In this document: positions 10,015 to 22,046 of the stretch, one piece after another
How positions within the stretch are numbered: the stretch's first letter is position 1
Layout of the letters: each line of letters starts with the position of its first letter
DNA from: Cephalopachus bancanus
Lineage: Eukaryota > Chordata > Mammalia > Primates > Tarsiidae
Reading direction: 5' to 3'
Length of the DNA stretch: 64,000 nt
Assembly (NCBI GenBank): GCA_027257055.1
Contig: JAPVLO010000122.1
Span: 3,286,001-3,350,000 of the forward strand
Notes under the pieces: generated by a model
Told to the model about the DNA's origin: nothing
The model's database searches: none
The model's input: the letters and a program-made list of their open reading frames with translations, nothing else
Program-made: the position numbers and the translations under genes

Positions 10015-10530
10015 TGAGTTGTAATGGTTCATTTTATGTGTCACTTTGAGAGGACAAGATTTCTGGATGTGTCCTGTGAGGGCTTTTCTAGATAAGATTA
10101 ATTTTTCTATCAGTGGACTCAATAAAGTAGATTGCCCTCCCCAATGAGGATGGACAGCAAACAATAGGTTGAGGGGCTGAATAGAACACGAAGAGGACTC
10201 TCTCCCCCTTTTTTTCCTGCCTTACTGCTAGTGCTGGGACATCTTGTCTTCTGCTTTGGGACTGGGATTTATATAGTCAGTTTCCCTGGTTCTCAGGCCT
10301 CCAGATTTGGACTAAATTGCACCACTGTCTTCTTGGGTTTCCATCTTGCAGATGGCATATGGTAGGACTTCTCAGCTTCCATAATTGTGGGAGCCAATTC
10401 CTCATAATAAATCTCCTTTTATAGATATAGCTATATAGACACACACACATACATACATACATATATATATGATATATATATATATTCTATTGGTTCTGTT
10501 TTTCTGGAGAACCATGACTAATACAGGAGT
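10015..10530 (+). mobile_element. Solo ERVL-type LTR with 5-bp flanking repeat
   Basis: The LTR spans 10020-10525. It starts TGTAATGGTTCATTTTATGT and ends CTGGAGAACCATGACTAATACA. Internal landmarks are GTGTCCTGTGAGGGCTTTTC, GTAGATTGCCCTCC and GAGCCAATTCCTCATAATAAA (polyadenylation-type signal). Flanks TGAGT (10015-10019) and GGAGT (10526-10530) fit a 5-bp target duplication with one change, as ERVL elements make. A (CA)/(CATA)/(AT) microsatellite (10438-10486) has grown near its 3' end. It is noncoding. The MLT2-like name is from memory. Confidence 0.75.
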
Positions 10531-11839
10531 ATTTTCCTGATAAGAGCTGTGCTATGATTACCACCACTGAGGGAAAGAGAGGAAGGGCTTCAATGGGCTA
10601 CTCAGAACAGTTACTTATAGTTGGGGATATGGGGGATTGTTGTCTGACTCCTGCCCTGGAAACCTAAAGACTAAGAGAGAGGGACTAGGGTGCTTCTTTG
10701 GCAGCATGGAGAAGATGTGCTGTTGTTAGAGTTGGTATACACTCTCAGAGTTTACTAGAGCAAAGTAGGCTTGAGTGTCTTTATGGACCAGATGTGGGAC
10801 ACAGATCAGAATCATCGTGGAGCCCCTTTAAATCCTGTTCAAGAAGACAGCTGGGGTGTGGGTGGAGGATAAATTGGGACTCCTATAGAGAGAGGCGGTT
10901 TGGAGGGGACTCAGAAAATCTAGGCCTGAATGGGGGGGGGGGGGGGGCTAGAGGGGGGAAACAAGCAACCAAAAGGGTAACACTTGTCTACGCTGAAGGA
11001 CTGAGCTTGGGGGCCACCTAAGAACACATGAAAACAGCCACGAGAGAAAGAGTGGGCTTAACTTTTGCCAAGCCTAGAAAATTTGGTTCCATCTTAAAAC
11101 TGTTCCAGTAAAGTAAGAACTTTCCTACCTTCCTTTTCTCTCCTCTCTTCCCTACTCCTCTGATTCTAGAAGGATCAAAACCAGCAGCTATCAAGAGGGG
11201 CTGGATGAACAAGGAAAGGAGAAGCTGACCACGTCTTCTCTTCTAAAGGCTGAGACCTGCCTGTGACCAGTTCTAGGATGGGGTGGAGAGAGAGTTTTAC
11301 CTTTCAATAAAGACTGAAGTACTTAGTAATATATTGGTTTGAACATTCTAATAGAAAGACTCCAATACTTTCCATTACCTGCAAGTGAGCAGAAAAAAAA
11401 AAAAAGCTATATCCAGTGAAAGGGATAAAAGTGCCCTTACTGAGCAAGTTTGAAATGACAGTGAGAGAAAACATTAATATTGTTTTGGTTTTTATGATTT
11501 CACCCCAGGAGTATGGCTTTTTCAATGAATTGGTTGTATCACCAGCAGGAGTGATAGATGTATTTTTATAACCCGCTTTTCAGTGAGATACCTAAAACAC
11601 AGTGAATCAGATTCTCCCTACATACAGATATGAGTGAATGCCCAATTTATGATAGAACTCCCAGGGAGAATGCCTATAGGTTTCTCAGGAGACCCATCTC
11701 TTGTATCCTTCATAGTCAAAACTTGTCATTTACAGATGTCAAGGCCCTTTAGTGTAAGTGATCTCAGGGCTTATCATCAGGTTCTTAAAAGATGCAGAGG
11801 GCACATACTATTTATCTGTACCATACAAAGAATAATAAC
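10531..11839. other. Intergenic DNA with a G16 run
   Basis: No gene or repeat family was recognised. A run of 16 G residues at 10932-10947, followed by GAGGGGGG, is the one striking feature and could fold into a G-quadruplex. Frames across it are rich in glycine by composition only. Confidence 0.4.
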
Positions 11840-12035
11840 TGTGTTATAGAACACTTACTATGTGCTTGGCATTTATGCTAAACATCTCACAAGCACCAAG
11901 TTCATGTATAATACTACTACTTTCTCCACTTTACAGATGATGAAATAGAATCTTAGGCTAAATAATTCATTTAAGGTCAAACACTTAGGGCTGCACTTTG
12001 AACTTGGCTGCTCGTCTCCAAAGTCCTAACTTTGA
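11840..12035 (-). mobile_element. MIR SINE
   Basis: Reverse-complement MIR text: AACACTTACTATGTGCTTGG, CTCCACTTTACAGATGATG, TTTAAGGTCAAACACTTAGGG, then GCTGCTCGTCTCCAAAGTCC. This matches the MIR core and its flanks. It is decayed. Confidence 0.7.
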
Positions 12036-12353
12036 ACCTCTGCTCAGGTGAACAAAAGGGAAGTAAGACATTAATCAACTCATCTGAGGCATTAACAGAC
12101 ATGGACCTTGTAACTTCTCATCTTCATCTCATTGGAGATCTTCAGTGGAGATGTTTAGCTTTCTAACACAGAAGAATTCAACCAGAATATATTTCTTTTC
12201 CCTGAAACAACGGGTCTCAACAGATAGTTTAAGTAAATATAAATTATAGTAAGTTAAGTAAATTATAAATACACATTAGAATATTTGATAGCCTGTAAAA
12301 AAGCTCAATAAGGATTTTTTAGACATGTAAATAAAGCATGTTTCTATTCCAAT

Positions 12354-12656
12354 AGAAAAAGTAGCCTATAAGGCTGAGGTGAGAGGATTGCTTGAGCCAA
12401 GAAGTTCAAGCCTAGCCTGGGCAACATAGCAAGACCTGGTCTCCACAAAATATCAAAAATTAGGTGGGTGTGGAGACATGTGCCTATAGTCCCAGCTCCT
12501 TGGGAGGCTGAGATGGAAGGATCACCTGAGTCCAGGAGGTGAGTCTACAGTGAGCCGTGATAGTGCCACTGCACTCCAGTCTGGGTGACAGAGTGAGACT
12601 CCTACTCAAGAGGAAAAGAAAAAAAGAAGAAGGGGAAGAGAAAAAGTAGCCTATAA
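12354..12656 (+). mobile_element. 5'-truncated Alu with perfect 18-bp target duplication
   Basis: The element is about 12372-12638. It starts inside the left arm (GGCTGAGGTGAGAGGATTGC) and continues through the right arm to GAGACTCCTACTC and a purine-rich tail. A perfect 18-bp target duplication AGAAAAAGTAGCCTATAA lies at 12354-12371 and 12639-12656. The right arm retains GTGAGCCGTGATAGTGCC, the ordinary Alu form without the new hairpin. Confidence 0.93.
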
Positions 12657-12786
12657 ACGGTTAATACTTTCAAGTCTGTTTGAACACATGTACTATACAC
12701 ATATATACATAGACATGATATGCACATTTGTACACATATATAGCTAGTTATATGCATGTGTTTATGGTTGTATATATGATTGTATC

Positions 12787-13080
12787 TTTTTTTTTTTTGA
12801 GTCAGAGTCTTACTCTGTTACCCAGGTTGGAGTGCAGTGGCTTGCTCATGGCCACTCCAGCATCGACCTGCTGGGCTCTAGCGATCCTTCCACCTCAGCC
12901 TTCCAAGTAGCCAGAACTACAGGCACGAGCTATCACACCCACCTAATTTTTTGATATATTGTAGAGACGAGGTCTCACCAAGTTGCCTGGGCTGGTCTCG
13001 AGTCCCTGGGCTAAGGCAATCCTTTTGCCTTGGACTTCCAAAATGCTGGGATTATAGGCTTGAGCCACCGTGCCCTGCCA
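12787..13080 (-). mobile_element. Alu, lineage-related copy
   Basis: A poly-T leads into GAGTCAGAGTCTTACTCTG and the element ends GTGCCCTGCC. ATTGTATCTTTT occurs on both sides (12779-12790 and 13081-13092), giving a clear target duplication. The right arm reads GTGGCTTGCTCATGGCCAC, a GTGGC/GCCAC stem. Confidence 0.92.
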
Positions 13081-13264
13081 ATTGTATCTTTTTAGAATAG
13101 AAAAGTTTAGAATGAAATCCACTAAAGTAAGCAGCAGTATTACCTTTAGGTGGTGGAATTATGAGTAACTTCTACTTTCTCTCCTATATTTTTCTTTATT
13201 TTCTCCCAAATTATCAATCATATTCTTTCTTTTCCCCTCCATACAAGCCTATTAATATTGTTAT

Positions 13265-13565
13265 TCACTTGTTTTATTGAGATATGATTTGCATACCATA
13301 AAATTCACTCACTTTTACTATACCATTCAGTGATTGTTATTAAATTTTTAGAGTTGTGTATTCATCACCACAATCCAATTTTAAGTCATTTCCATCACCT
13401 CAAACAGATTCCTTGGACCCATTGTCATCACTCCCTATTACCCTTATCCCCAGTAAGTCCCCGGACTACTTTCTGTCTACATAGATTTGCTTTTTCTGGA
13501 AGTTTCATGTAAATGGAATCATACAATATGTGGTCTTTTTGGTCTGGCTTATTTTATGTTCTCAA
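13265..13565 (-). mobile_element. Old L1 3' UTR fragment
   Basis: TATTGAGATATGATTTGCATACC, AAAATTCACTC, TCATCACCACAATCCAATTTT and TAAATGGAATCATACAATATG are standard phrases of reverse-complement L1M 3' ends. The element is noncoding. Confidence 0.7.
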
Positions 13566-14354
13566 AGAAAGGGAAGTGAATAATTATTCTTAGGTTCTTT
13601 GCCTTTCGCATCTAATGCAAACAAAATCCCCGTTTTCTTTCTCTTAATATCACGATAACTATCAACAGGTTTTTCCTTATTTCTGTAGTTCTTGACCAAG
13701 AATCAAATCCCTTTTAGAACACAAGAATAATCTGTAGAACAGTAAAACTATTACTGATGTTTCAAAAATCTTTCCATTTTAAAATTCCTCATAAATTTCT
13801 CTATTTTTACATTAAAACACTGATTTATAACTATTTTGTTCTTACCATCTGAACAGTCATTTTAGACATGCCTTACACTCTCACTCTATTGACAGAAACA
13901 ATGACACCATTGCTGATGTGCAAGGGCTTTAGATTCCGACAGACCCAACTCCGGTTCAGGGACTCAGCTCCTATAGCTGGGTTATTGACCCTTCCTGAGT
14001 CTCAGAGCCCTGGTGAATATCTTAGAGCTACTAGTACCCGTCTCCAGCACGGGATGGAGACATGTGCGTGCTCTGGGCAAGCTAGTGATTGTTGGTGCTC
14101 CTTTGAAAGCATATTCAAAGCATATTCATACTTCAACTTCTCTTTAGAGGAAAGGTAGTGTTCCCATATAGCAAAACAAAAGCCTTGCAATTCATCAGAG
14201 TTACGCTTAAAACGTACAGTAGAGTCCTTGAGGGTCTCACTCCCACTCCAAGCAGTTCATCAGTGTCTTCCTTTCAGTCCAATCATCACTCTTCCTGAAA
14301 GTATTGATAAATATCACTTTCTCTATTTCATTACACATTCAAAGATATTTAGTG
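13566..14354. other. Intergenic DNA, no feature recognised
   Basis: A 96-residue plus-strand frame (13868-14158) has no known relative and no splice or promoter context. Nothing else was recognised. Confidence 0.4.
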
Positions 14355-14490
14355 CTCCTTGTGGTGTAGTGTCCTGGCTCTGCCTCATAGACTATCCTGA
14401 AGATGAAATGACACATGCAAAGAATGCTGCATAGGGTCTAAAATTCAGTGGATATTTAATAAATGGTGGCCATTATAAGTATCATGGCCT
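14355..14490 (+). mobile_element. MIR SINE fragment
   Basis: CCTGGCTCTGCCTCATAGAC, GATGAAATGACACATGCAAAG, then TAAAATTCAGTGGATATTTAATAAATGG follows the 3' two-thirds of MIR. It is old and degraded. Confidence 0.5.
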
Positions 14491-15889
14491 AAGCTAAGGC
14501 AATTCTGAATCTCTTCGTGATGACAGGTGATGTGCAGCACTTTTCCCTCTTGCTCCTTACCTCAAAACATTCTCTGAAGAAAGTCATTTGAGAAAGCTTT
14601 TGGTGACCTTGAAACGTTCTTGGGAACTCTCCGATGTTTTTATATATGAAACAATATTATACAGGAGACACATTTCCTGCTTTATACCTGTGTTGGAAAA
14701 AAGCTGCATTGTAAATATCTTTGGTAATCTTAACCTGGTATAATATTTTAAATAGTATCTACCTTAAATGTGATAGAAATGAACAGGATCAAGGTCAGGT
14801 GGGGAACAAGCCCTGAGCAGGGAGGTGTTGCTGAGGGAACACTGTGGCAGGTCTGAAACAGGATCCTGGCTATCGAGCAGACAGTGAAAGGCAAAATCTT
14901 TAGAGGGCTTTACTATCACAGCAATAATTGTTTTATTAGGACCAAACATCCCAGAAAGCACCTGCTGTTTTCTTCTCTCCAGTCTCCTTGGACCTCCCCT
15001 GGCTGAGACTGGATGGGGGGAAGGGGGATGGGAGGGGCGACCAACAAAGTGAAGAAAGCAAAGCTATGTCCCTTTCCGCCATTGTCTATCCCATATCAAA
15101 ACAGTGCTTGGTAGTAGTCCAAAAGATTTCACTTGTTCCCAAATTCCTAAACAAACATCAGCGTGTAATTTGACTTTTGGCAGCAAATAACTGAACCACT
15201 TCTAGGCGTAACATTTGTGTGACCATCTACAAAAGACTGGCTGTTAAGACCATCCATTCGACACTCCAGCCAGAGAAAGCATGGCACGTGGGGCACGCAA
15301 GTTCACCAGAGTGTCCTGGGATCTTGGCCCCCAACCTGAAGCCTCAGTTCTGCTTGTGACTGCATAACTCCCCAGTTTTAACCGTGTATGCCTGTGTGTG
15401 CGTTTTTCATCATGCAGGTGATGGATGCCCAGGCAGGTCCAAGGTTCAAGGCTGGCGACTTCAGTTGGTCATCCCCTCAGTCACCACGGTCACTTGGTCT
15501 GTTCAGGTCATCTGGCCCACTGGCCTCCCTCTGTGCCTGCCTCCAGCCATGCCTGCACTGGCTCCCCATTCCCTCCAGCCCTTCCTCACCCTGCAGAGGA
15601 AACTGTCCTCTGATTCCTCACTGAGAGACACTGTGGGTGTCCCCATGTCAAGCCTTCATAGCTCTCCCCTTCATGCTTTTTTAAAGGGGAGACGGCAAAG
15701 GTGAGCAGGAAACCGCCGGCAAGTTTTGACAGCTGCCAAGGAAGACTAATGGGTTTCTAAGGAAACGAGAGGCAGCAGCCATTTTAGTGGCATTTGCTCT
15801 ATGAAAAATATATAGACACTGACATCCCCCCTCCCCACACACACACCGTGGCGCCTGCCCTCCTTCCACGCTTCAGAGGGCTCGAGGTG
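14491..15889. other. Upstream flank of the RAPGEF4 promoter
   Basis: Single-copy-looking sequence in which GC content rises toward the CpG island. No repeat family or coding exon was identified. Frames at 15384-15704 overlap in three phases and look like composition effects. ACACACAC at about 15836-15846 is a short simple repeat at the island's edge. Confidence 0.4.
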
Positions 15890-16540
15890 AGGGTGGGGCC
15901 CCGGCCTCCCGGGGACGCAGCGGCCACCTGTCGCAGGTGGCCGGCCACCCGGGGTCGCCACCGCACCCCCAATTCTCCCCCTCCGGCTCCCCCTGGCGGG
16001 CGGGACCGCGGGACTCCCCACCCCCCGGGCGCCGCAGTGCAGCGGCGGGCGGGGGCTCGGCCCTACCGGCGCCCGCGTCCCGCCCCCCGGGTCCCCTCCC
16101 TCGCCGCGCCCCCGCCGGCTCCCTCCCCGGCAGGCCGCGGGAGCCCGCGGGGAGGGCGGGCCCGTCGCCGGCGCGCCGGTCGCGAGGCGGGCCGGGAGGA
16201 GCGGGGTCCGCGCGGCGGGCGAGGCAGAGGCGGACGCGGAGGCAGAGCGAGCGCGGGAGGTCGCCGCAGCCGGGGACACCGCGCGCCGCTGCCCAACATG
16301 GTCGCTGCGCACGCTGCCCATTCTTCCTCCTCCGCCGAGTGGATCGCCTGCCTGGATAAAAGGTATCTCGGGCAGGGTCCCCAGCCCGGGCCGGGCTCTG
16401 CGGGGCCGCACCTGTCCCGAGCCCTCCGCGGGCACTGTCGCCCCGAGCCGCAGCCCCGCACCTGGGCGCAGCGCGGCTGGGCTGCCGGGGGGCCGGGGTC
16501 CCCGGGCGAGGGAGGGTAGGGGGGATGAAGTCCTTCTCCT
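15890..16540 (+). promoter_or_regulatory. RAPGEF4: CpG island promoter of RAPGEF4
   Basis: GC content and CpG density jump sharply at about 15890 and fall again after about 16540, in otherwise AT-rich DNA. The island has many GC-box cores (GGGCGG and its complement, as in GGAGGGCGGGCCCG at about 16153) and no obvious TATA box just before the start codon. This is typical of a broad, TATA-less CpG-island promoter, but the transcription start cannot be placed from sequence alone. The 5' UTR should lie within the roughly 100-300 bases before 16298. GC-rich DNA opens long frames on both strands here, which I treat as artefacts. Confidence 0.8.
16298..16362 (+). CDS. RAPGEF4: RAPGEF4 (EPAC2) first coding exon
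   Basis: RAPGEF4 encodes EPAC2, a guanine-nucleotide exchange factor that loads GTP onto Rap1/Rap2 when cAMP binds. It links cAMP to exocytosis in beta cells and neurons. The exon starts at ATG 16298 in a good context (AACATGG, A at -3 and G at +4). It encodes MVAAHAAHSSSSAEWIACL, then D-K and two bases of an Arg codon. This matches the start of the long EPAC2A isoform as I know it. The donor is AAAAG|GTATCT with GT at 16363-16364. The exon gives 21 codons plus 2 bases, so the intron splits the Arg codon. The known next residues (PLERSSED...) are not found within the window. Unspliced, the frame would run to a stop at 16519. The first cyclic-nucleotide-binding domain, DEP, REM, RA and CDC25 domains all lie in later exons outside the window. 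Confidence 0.93.
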
Positions 16541-18984
16541 GGATGCAGGAGGACGCAGACCCCCGCCTCTCGTGGGGGTACTACCTGCATGAGATTTTTA
16601 CACGTGGCGGAGAAAATGCAGCGGGGGGGGGGTGGAAATCACCAGCCTCTCCAGTCCCCCCTCCCCTCCCCCCCCGCCCCGCCGCGACTCCAGACTCCAC
16701 TCTTGGGTGGGGGTCTATTTCCTCTTGTCATCACCGAAAAATAGATACATACCGTCTTCTGGCTATTCAGACCTTTAGGGGTATATGCTATTTAAGTTTC
16801 AAGGAGGGTTGGGGGGGGACAGGCAGGTGCAGAGTAACATTTTTTTGTTGTTGTTACTGAAAGCAAAGTGTGAAGGAGCCAGTAGAGCTGTCAAGTCCCT
16901 TGCTGAAATTCTCGGCGCTCTGCCCCGCGGTCGCTCCCTCAAGGTCTGTGGTAGGAAGGTCACTCGGGAGGCCGCTTTCGTCTTCATACCTGCTTCTCGG
17001 GAAAAGACCCTTCCTCTAGAAAAATTAAAACCATAAAGCTTGTAACTCCCGACGACAGCTCTCCCCAAGGAGGATGCTGTGTGTAACAGAGGATTGCAGT
17101 TGCTTCCAGGCTCTGACAGCATAATTTCTGTTTGTCCAGATTGCAGATTGAGCAGTAAACATTACACAGTATGTTAGCAATTATAGTTTATTACCCTGAT
17201 TAAAAGGTGATGCATCTGAACTTTTAAGTACTGAGCAAGAAATCTCGCAGAGTGAACTGCCTGTGAATTTGGGAGTTTGGTGCAGAAACGCAGTGATTCA
17301 CGTCTTGCAGCTATCTGCATGACATCTCTGTTTGCATTTGTGTGAAATATTTTTGCTCTGCCATATTGAAAATTTTTCAATTAACAGATTCGTAACCAGA
17401 TTAAACTTGAAAATCTTAAATATGATATGCTGTGCATACTCTGTTACAGGCCTTTGTTGAAAAATATTAAACAATTAGAGAAAAGCTAAATGTAGCTCAT
17501 TTGAATAACTTAATGTATCCGAGAAATAATCTTGACTTTCAATTACCACACAGTAGCAAGATTTTTTGGCAGGCAGTGCCCTATTTATGTCTAAAATGAT
17601 ATGTACTAATATTAGAAGAGTTGCATGCAATAAATAGTAAGAGAATTGAAGTGATGGTTAAATCATACAAAATTATATAGAGGAACTAAGAGCATATTTA
17701 AGTGTAGAGCTTGCTAATGTGATAAGTAATCTAAATTTAATAGTTTAGGGAAATGAATTAAAAAGGAAGAGATTCAAGATCTTAACCTATAAATAGGTTA
17801 AGAGTTTCCTCTTGAGTGAAATTTTTAGATAATAGATAACATATTTCTATTTGTAGAAATGCATGGCATGCTATCTTTTGAACAGTCAGTAATTCGTTGG
17901 AAACCCTTTAGTCAATAAGAAGTACTTATGGAAAAATCATAACAATACTAACACAGTGGGACATATTCAGCTCTCTCTTTTCATAATGTGTATCTGCCCA
18001 AATGATTTTGTTTGAAATAGATTTTTTAGAGTATGGTGCCACCATTTAATGCTACCATTGCGTAATGGAAAAAAATCGACTAGAAGAAAAACCCTCCTCG
18101 AATACTTAGCTTAGCATCAGAAGAGTGCAGGTGAGTGGGCAGATCAATAAGTTAAGGGTTTTAGGACCATAACTGTCACCAGTTCTGATATTGAACATGT
18201 CCCTTTTATTTCTCTAAATGTCGGAAAAATGAGGATGGGACTATCAGGGATAAGTGGACAAATGGAAGAAGGGGGGGGAGATAAAACACTTTGAAAACTG
18301 TGAGATGTCATGTAGGCATTTTATTCTGTGGAGTTAAGAGAACTTTGCACACTCTGCAGTGCTGATGCCAGAATTAATTCCTGTGAGGAACGGTTTAGGA
18401 GCTGCAGTCTCACATAAGAGGGTCTTGAGGGTGTTGTTTTGAAGTTTTATTTTTACTTAGATTGTTGGTTTTCTTTTTTAGAGAGGGGAAAAATTGAAGG
18501 TACTGATAGAATTGGCTAGGGAAGCCCCCTAAAATCCCTGCTTAGAGGGGGCATTGCCCTTAATATTTCTGAGAAATGCTATCTCGATGACCTATTCTGG
18601 GAAATGCTATCTTGTGCTGGGCATTGTGATGCAACAAAACAAAAAAAAATGAGAGTTGCTTTTTGGCTTGGGAGGTGGGGAGGTTTGGTGGTGAGACAGC
18701 TACATAAACAACTAACCTCAATGCAATGGTAAGTGCTTTAATGGAGATGTATAAAAGTACTTTGGGAATGTAGAGGAGAGTGTTGTCAGGGTGGCCAGGA
18801 ATGCTTCCCACAGATTTCCTGCTTGGACCTCAGAGGCTGAGGGAAATTTTATCAGGCAGAGAATTATGGAGGCCATCCCACATAGAAAGGTTGACTTGAA
18901 TAGAAGTGTGACATATGAATACACTGATTTCTTCCCAACTACAAATTCCTCTTGTGATTAAATCTAGAATGTAGGCATGTTTAC

Positions 18985-19085
18985 TTGATTTTTATGAAAC
19001 TTTTTATTGTGGACATTTTCAAGCATGCACACACAAAAAGAAATGGTACCGTGAACCCCTATGGGTTCATTTGGGGGTTATGTTG
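18985..19085 (-). mobile_element. L1 3' UTR scrap
   Basis: AAACTTTTTATTGTGGACATTTTCAAGCATG followed by ATGGTACCGTGAACCCCTATGGG resembles the reverse-complement L1M 3' UTR phrase ending in AATGAACCCCCATG. It is short and decayed. Confidence 0.45.
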
Positions 19086-19868
19086 CTAGGACCTTTTAAC
19101 TGAAAACATAATGTAACTGGGAAATGTAGTTTAAATATATGCATAGTTCAAGTGAATATATCCATCCATTGCTGTGGATGGTTAGAAAAAGAGGAACCCA
19201 GAGACTAGAAATAGAGGAATTAAAAGAGAAAGTCTGTATAAGTAGAGACATATGCAATGAAAATTGAAGCCAACAAACAAACAAAGAAAAAAGAGCCTTA
19301 GAAATATTTGTTACGCATGCCTAGAAAGTTATTGAAGACAGGACAACACAATATAAACATGTATGTGGTGGAGGGGCTTGAACATTTTGTAGATATGTGG
19401 ATGAGGTAAGAAAGAAAATCTAAAGCTTTTTATGTATCAAGTATCCATGGTCTTGGACTTTGGTGGGCTGAGGAGTAAGAGTCTACAGATACTAATCTTA
19501 ATTTCAGAAAGACATTGAACATGTGGATGGATAAACTAAGATTGAAAAAAGTCTCAGAATACATATTGCTAATGCCAAACAAGCTTACCACTATCTCATC
19601 GATCTTACAGTTTTTTCTGGGGGAAGCGATGGGGGAACTAGGAACAAATTACAAAAATCTGTTTGAGATTTAAGATATGTAAACTGTCATTTTTTTTAAA
19701 GTGTGCAGACCATTATTTAATTTTCTCCCATAGGTTTTCAGTTTGTCTCCTCTGAACTTGAGCTGTTTCTAGGCCATAGGTCTCAGGATTGGTATAGGAG
19801 CATTATGAAGGGAAGAGACCACACACATTCACATATGTGTAGCGAATCATTGCTGGTTTTCGTCACAA
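19086..19868. other. RAPGEF4: Intronic DNA, no feature recognised
   Basis: AT-rich intronic sequence with no recognised repeat, RNA or exon. AAACAAACAAAG at about 19271 is a minor simple repeat. Confidence 0.4.
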
Positions 19869-19874
19869 TGGCAC

Positions 19875-20203
19875 AGGGTTGGCAAACTATGACCCCTGGG
19901 CCAGATTTACTTATAAGTCTCATGAGCTAAGAATGGCTTTTACATTCCTGAATGGTTGGAAATAAATCAAAAGAAGAGTAATGTTTCCTGACTCATGAAA
20001 TTTATATAAGATCCAAATTTCAAAGTCCATAAACAAGTTTTCTTGAAACACAGACATGCTCATTTGGTTCCATATCATCTGCCACTGCTTTTCTGCTACA
20101 GTGGCAGAGTCAAGGAGCTGCAGTGGAGAGTGTGTGGCCCATAGAGCTAAAAATATTGACTGTGTGGACCTCTACAGAAGAAATTTGCCATCCCTTGCTA
20201 CAG
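19875..20203. mobile_element. hAT-type DNA transposon, nonautonomous
   Basis: The left end reads CAGGGTTGGCAAACTATGACC and the right end reads AAATTTGCCATCCCTTG, which form imperfect terminal inverted repeats (CAAGGGATGGCAAATTT on the other strand). Between them come GGAAATAAATC and CTTGAAACACAGACATGCTCA, CTACAGTGGCAGAGTCAAGG, GTGTGGCCCATAGAGC. These match a common mammalian nonautonomous element that I place in the hAT superfamily. No 8-bp target duplication could be confirmed. The element is noncoding. Confidence 0.65.
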
Positions 20204-21544
20204 ATGAAAGAATCTGGCTAAATGATAGACAGTGAAACTACTGAAGGGGAAAGAAATTGTCTTCATTTGGGAAGTTCAGTGTCTGCTTTCTTATTCTTCA
20301 ATTAGAAGTATAGGTCGGAAGAAGGTCCTAAGTTGATTGACTTAATTTGAGGAATACTGGTGGTCACAGCCAAAGCAGAAGATGAAGTTAACGTGGTAGG
20401 CATGTGTAAAAAAGGTTGTGATCTTTCAAAAGCAGTTGGGAAATTTTTAAGTATTCATGTTTCATTGTAGAAATACCTGTGGACAGTTTCTTTGCATCTT
20501 ACTTGCCCCCCAATTGATATTATGTTAGCTATGTTGATGTGGTTGAATGAGTATGAAAGAAATCAAGGAATGAATTTGTTAAAATCCAAAATGCTTTGCA
20601 CCACATGAGGAGAAAAGATGATTCAGATATCAAAGAAGCATCAGACATGTCCCACCCTTGAGGAATAAAGATCAGAGAAGCACACAGAGCAGAAGGGTAC
20701 CCCTGAGGGAGGCTGGCGTCTACCAGACGAGTCCCAAGGGATAGTATTATCCTGGTAAGTTCTCCAGGGCTCAGGGACAGTCTTGCAATCTCGAAATCCT
20801 GACTTGTCAGCACATCAAGAATTGATACATCTTTCAGGAATGGATACACAGGCACCAGACTCTCAGACCATAAAATCTAGAAAGACAGTTTATTAATTTG
20901 ACAATAAGATCTGTCACATCAGAGAAGTGGACACTCACATCCTCTGGCTAATGTATTCCTTTCTCTAAGTGAGCTGTATGGGAAATCCAATTATTCTCAG
21001 AAGTCCATTTTCTGCATTGGCAATGAGAGGCCAAGCTGCCAGGAGGTCAGGACGCTTACATCTCCTGGCCTGTCCGACAGTACATTTTCTTCCTAGAGCG
21101 ACAAAGCCTGGGAATTGAATGCTAATCAGAGGTGGTTCTGGGACTCCTCCAGGACAGCTCGGCCACCACCTTTCTATTTAGATGACCATTACCTGTGCTG
21201 CCATAGCATACTCTGTCCAGCATGGTAATAACACAGCACAAGTCCCACTCCACTGTAATCGCCTGCTTACTTCTCGTTCACATCACTTGACATTAATCCC
21301 TATATTTTATTCATCATTTTATCTTCAGCCTCAGTGCAATGTCCTGAATATAGAAGGTGCTCGCAGGACCAGTGTGAGTCAGCCACATGCTTCCACTCCT
21401 CAAGGATGGAGTAGCCTCTGCAACCTTGTAAGTGGGGCCTTGCACCAGCCCCCTTTGCTGGGGAAGGGCTTGGGTGAGCACCATGAACATGTGCCTCAGC
21501 TGCTTCTTCTATGTTTTTGGTGAATGTGAATATTTTTTAAATAG
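20204..21544. other. RAPGEF4: Intronic DNA, no feature recognised
   Basis: Frames at 20529-20855 (minus) and 21182-21523 (plus) have no recognised relatives. No clear repeat family was identified. Confidence 0.35.
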
Positions 21545-21950
21545 CATAGCTCTATTCTATTTTTTAAAACCCATTTTATTATGAAAGATTTCACAATACA
21601 CAGAAAGAAAACAGTGTGATTCTCTTGTACCAGCCTCTCCCCTGCTCTAACAACTCACAGCAAATCGTGTTTTATTTGTATCCCTACTCATCCTCCACAG
21701 CCCCCAGGATTATTTTGAAATCTCAAGCATAGTATTATTTTATCTGTAAATATATCAGTATATATCTCTAAAAAGTAAGAACTTTTTATAAAGATAACGA
21801 TACCATTATCACACATTAAACAATTGGACATTAGTTTCCTAATGTAATCAAATAGTGTTCGGATTTCTCCATTTATCTCATACCTTTCTATTCTGCTGTT
21901 TGTATCAGGATCCAAATAAGTTGTATTTGGTTGCTAGGTCATTAGGCATG
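21545..21950 (-). mobile_element. Old L1 3' UTR fragment
   Basis: TTTATTATGAAAGATTTCACAATAC, TATATCAGTATATATCTCTAAAAAG, GATACCATTATCACAC and GTTCGGATTTCTCC match reverse-complement L1M 3' UTR text. The element is noncoding. Confidence 0.55.
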
Positions 21951-22046
21951 GGTTCTGCCTTTCTCTCTCTTTTTTTCCTTGTAATATATTTCTTGAAGAA
22001 ACTGGTATTTTAAAATTAATTTAAGTTTTATTTATTTATTTATTTA

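Noticed and set aside
15746..16590. Long open frames on both strands across the CpG island (up to 241 residues)
   Set aside because: High GC suppresses stop codons; frames overlap in several phases, have low-complexity Pro/Arg/Gly/Ala composition, and only the 65-base piece from 16298 matches a known protein.
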